Origin: Bacteroidota bacterium
GTDB taxonomy: Bacteria > Bacteroidota > Bacteroidia > M30B66
Reading direction: 5' to 3'
Assembly (NCBI GenBank): GCA_027483445.1
Contig: JAIXUS010000015.1
Coordinates: 22,030-86,029, forward strand
Length of the DNA stretch: 64,000 nucleotides
Each line of letters begins with the position of its first letter. The stretch's first letter is position 1. The position numbers were made by a program, and so were the translations under genes. Below the pieces are notes generated by a model. The model saw nothing but the letters and a program-made list of their open reading frames with translations. It did no database searches and was not told the origin of the DNA. This document shows positions 62,465 through 64,000 of the stretch, piece after piece.

Positions 62465-62514
62465 AAGCGGCATTTGTAACGCCGCTTGGAACACCGCTGA
62501 ATTTTTAATTCAGC
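62465..62514. repeat. Two adjacent hairpins at the right end of the heptamer tract
   Basis: AAGCGGC/GCCGCTT (62465-62487, 9-nt loop) is followed by GCTGAATT/AATTCAGC (62496-62514, loop TTT). Two close hairpins of this kind resemble REP-like palindromes seen in Bacteroidota intergenic DNA, but copies elsewhere cannot be checked here. Confidence 0.5.
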
Positions 62515-63115
62515 CAATTCAACGGGTTATCCAATTCATAGAAATAAATGCCCGATAACACCTTTCAGAATAATTCGATGCGCTCAAAATGCAACGGGAA
62601 GCTTAGCATTTCCTTAGACTTTTTGCGGGTCTTTTTAGTCATGCAAAAAGTACCGCAAACCAATATTTTCCACGAAACACATTGGAATCATGGAAACTGT
62701 GTGCGCTGCAAAAACGGTCAACCTACTTCAGGGCATAACATGGTCACGTGATGCCGGGGCTAGCGTACCCCTTACAAAACTTCCTTTGAGCTAAGCTTCC
62801 GCCTTGAACTTTTCAAAGTGTAACTTTTTCGAAATTTTGCGTTTTAGTTGCACTCGACTGCAACTTTTTCGCAGTTTTTCGTTTTTGTTACACTTGACCA
62901 AAACATTTTCGAAGTTTTACGTTTTTTCTCGCATTTCCAAAGCCTTAGGAGCGTTTGGTCAGGGCCACCAAGCGCCGAACTCCGCTCGCGCGAGAATTCC
63001 AATAGCGCAATCTCAGGTTAAGAAGCAATGGTTGAATTGTTCAAAAACAAATCCATATATTGCAGATATCAATCCTGAAGGGGTAGTATGCGAACAAACA
63101 TGCGGATATATACTA
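62515..63115. other. Non-coding stretch between tandem repeats and the cassette boundary
   Basis: About 600 bp without a supported gene. ORFs at 62548-62751 and 62804-63154 lack recognisable features, and the second crosses a tandem repeat. It holds a 40-bp decayed tandem repeat (62821-62940) and a 10-bp palindrome CTCGCGCGAG at 62985. Confidence 0.55.
62821..62940. repeat. Three diverged 40-bp tandem repeats
   Basis: Three back-to-back 40-bp units (62821-62860, 62861-62900, 62901-62940) share the pattern AACTTTTTCG, a T-run, CGTTTT and a CACTCGAC/CACTTGAC-like end. The first two are most alike and the third is degraded. An AGTTGCA/TGCAACT inverted repeat spans the first junction. The unit length is not a multiple of three. 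Confidence 0.7.
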
Positions 63116-63122
63116 GTTAGGC
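63116..63122 (+). other. attC-like core site GTTAGGC, left boundary of a cassette-like unit
   Basis: GTTAGGC matches the integron core consensus GTTRRRY. The following bases (CGTCATTATAAAACCGACAC) resemble those after the second site at 63878 (CGTCATTGTAAAAATGACAC). No matching left half of an attC was found upstream, so this may be the first junction of the array. Confidence 0.45.
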
Positions 63123-63150
63123 GTCATTATAAAACCGACACAACAACGAA

Positions 63151-63747
63151 ATGACAATGAAAAATTATATTATTCTGATGACAGTTTTTCTTTTAACTTC
63201 GTGTGACAACAAAACGGCAAATAAACAAGGAGATACTTCAGTCATTCAAAATTTACCAGAAGCAAACAGTATTCCAACAATAGACACGACTATTATTCTA
63301 ACGAAAATTGTGAAATCGAATTTCAATGGAAATAATTTAAGCGACAGCATAGCAAAGAAAATTCTATACACATACTTTAAAAACAAAGGATATTACAACT
63401 CGGACAACTTACCAGATTTAGATAAATTGACAGATGCAGACAATAACAAACTAAGTGTTAGCTTTAATGAGATTTTTATAACAGAATTGAATGGAAATAA
63501 AAATGATGACGCAATAATTTCTTATTGGTTAACTCCACCACATGCAAACGGACATTGCTGGCAACCTCATAAAGCTATTATTTTGGACACAGACAAAGGT
63601 TATACAATAACTAACGAAGATTTTATTCCTGACAACTTTGCTATTGACAGTGTTTTGAATAAAGAAGGACAAGTAACGATATACGGTTATGACTACGATT
63701 GCGGAAATCATAAAGTATTAAAATATATTAGAGCAAGAATAAAATAA
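63151..63747 (+). CDS. AT-rich lipoprotein inside the cassette-like unit
   Basis: A 198-residue protein (start 63151; ATG at 63157 is an alternative). The signal peptide ends in a lipobox-like LLTSC (Cys18). The mature region is acidic and Asn/Asp-rich, with YTYFKNKGYYNSD, ELNGNKNDDAIISYWLTPPH and a GHCWQPHKAIIL pattern. I do not recognise the family. The gene is visibly more AT-rich than the chromosomal genes to its left. It lies between GTTAGGC (63116) and an attC-like inverted repeat (63753), in the orientation expected of an integron cassette gene, which suggests transfer. Confidence 0.7.
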   Translation: MTMKNYIILMTVFLLTSCDNKTANKQGDTSVIQNLPEANSIPTIDTTIILTKIVKSNFNGNNLSDSIAKKILYTYFKNKGYYNSDNLPDLDKLTDADNNKLSVSFNEIFITELNGNKNDDAIISYWLTPPHANGHCWQPHKAIILDTDKGYTITNEDFIPDNFAIDSVLNKEGQVTIYGYDYDCGNHKVLKYIRARIK

Positions 63748-63752
63748 CGAAC

Positions 63753-63884
63753 GCCTAACAGCGCATAATCGCCAGTTGGGTTTTTGGGAAAAAATTTGAG
63801 CTCTCGGTCCTTTGGAAATTTCGTGGTGAACTGATAACTTTCGATCACCAAACCCAACCGGCGTTTATGCGCGAACCGTTAGCC
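63753..63884 (+). repeat. attC-like recombination site (132 bp imperfect palindrome)
   Basis: Starts with GCCTAAC (RYYYAAC) 6 bp after the lipoprotein stop and ends with GTTAGCC (near GTTRRRY). The left arm 63753-63788 pairs with the right arm 63848-63884: GCGCATAA, CGCC and GTTGGGTTT are all matched, with an unpaired GGTT on one side, over a 59-nt loop. Length, end motifs and extrahelical bases resemble an integron attC. No integrase is in the window, so recombination competence is not shown. Confidence 0.6.
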
Positions 63885-63918
63885 GTCATTGTAAAAATGA
63901 CACCTTACAAAATTGACA

Positions 63919-64000
63919 ATGGAGTTAAACCCGAAAACATATGAACCAAATATCGAACTAACAGAGTTTGTCAAACGATATTGGACACTAGACGGTGAAA
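63919..64000 (+). CDS. Probable AraC-type regulator, N-terminal fragment (cut by window edge)
   Basis: The first 27 codons, MELNPKTYEPNIELTEFVKR then YWTLDGE, resemble the N-terminal sensory domain (DUF6597-type) of AraC-family regulators of Bacteroidota. It is the next gene after the attC-like site and would be a second cassette. Only 82 bp are present, so the assignment is tentative. Confidence 0.5.
   Translation, partial: MELNPKTYEPNIELTEFVKRYWTLDGE

Noticed and set aside
61894..62517. Minus-strand ORF of 207 codons rich in Pro, Phe, Ser and Leu (and overlapping 156-codon ORF at 62024-62494).
   Set aside because: They are the translation of the heptamer tandem repeat, which keeps all frames open because its unit is not a multiple of three. 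No start, domain or composition supports a gene.
62548..63154. Two plus-strand ORFs (62548-62751, 62804-63154).
   Set aside because: They have no family features, and the second crosses the 40-bp repeats and the cassette boundary, so coding is unlikely.
1..64000. Search for tRNA or rRNA genes.
   Set aside because: T-loop-like GTTCGAATC-type strings found by eye were inside protein genes and lacked a cloverleaf, so none is reported.

Overview
The window is chromosomal DNA of a member of the Bacteroidota, probably of the Flavobacteriales/Sphingobacteriales breadth. Finer placement cannot be made from the sequence alone. The evidence is five proteins with type IX secretion (T9SS) C-terminal sorting domains, a PorE-like TPR/PD40/OmpA protein, Bacteroidota-typical families (DUF3822, DUF4920, DUF1599, BT_3928-like DoxX, WG repeats, Porin_10) and the TAnnTTTG promoter -7 element in front of about ten genes.

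Layout. 1-1322: start of a 3-hydroxyacyl-CoA dehydrogenase gene with its MarR-type regulator, then a frameshifted and truncated ammonium transporter relic. 1507-9171: three leftward T9SS cargo genes, one type B (CHU_C) with six Ig-like repeats and two paralogous lamin-tail proteins. 9281-12679: a putative porin and a RecD2-like helicase. 12723-29854: mostly housekeeping genes (DUF3822-rsmD-coaD, Nudix/pyrE divergent pair, lipoprotein and YiiX-like hydrolase, TPR and PorE-like OmpA, mnmD, DUF4920, cytochrome c, dnaX, mnmE, DoxX, DUF1599, folP). 29937-32225: a PAS sensor gene broken by two in-frame stops. 32379-37934: DUF502, a WG-repeat protein, a T9SS protein and a NlpE/META lipoprotein. 37935-44104: two esterases, two ATP-grasp proteins, a GCS2 carboxylate-amine ligase and a class I glutamine amidotransferase, which look like a pathway for an unidentified amide- or peptide-like metabolite. 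44921-60211: one gene of about 5,096 codons for a giant surface protein, closed by a strong hairpin and followed by a cryptochrome/photolyase. 61802-64000: an accessory end with inverted repeats, a heptanucleotide tandem repeat of about 400 bp, a decayed 40-bp repeat, and an integron-cassette-like unit (lipoprotein gene plus attC-like element) running into a truncated AraC-type gene.

How genes work together. The T9SS cargos and the porin point to a cell surface rich in secreted repeat proteins, and the PorE-like protein may tether part of the secretion machinery to peptidoglycan. The most promising uncharacterised system is the amidoligase/esterase cluster. The most promising mobile structure is the attC-like cassette at the right edge. 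No rRNA, tRNA, CRISPR array, insertion sequence with a transposase, or integrase gene was seen.
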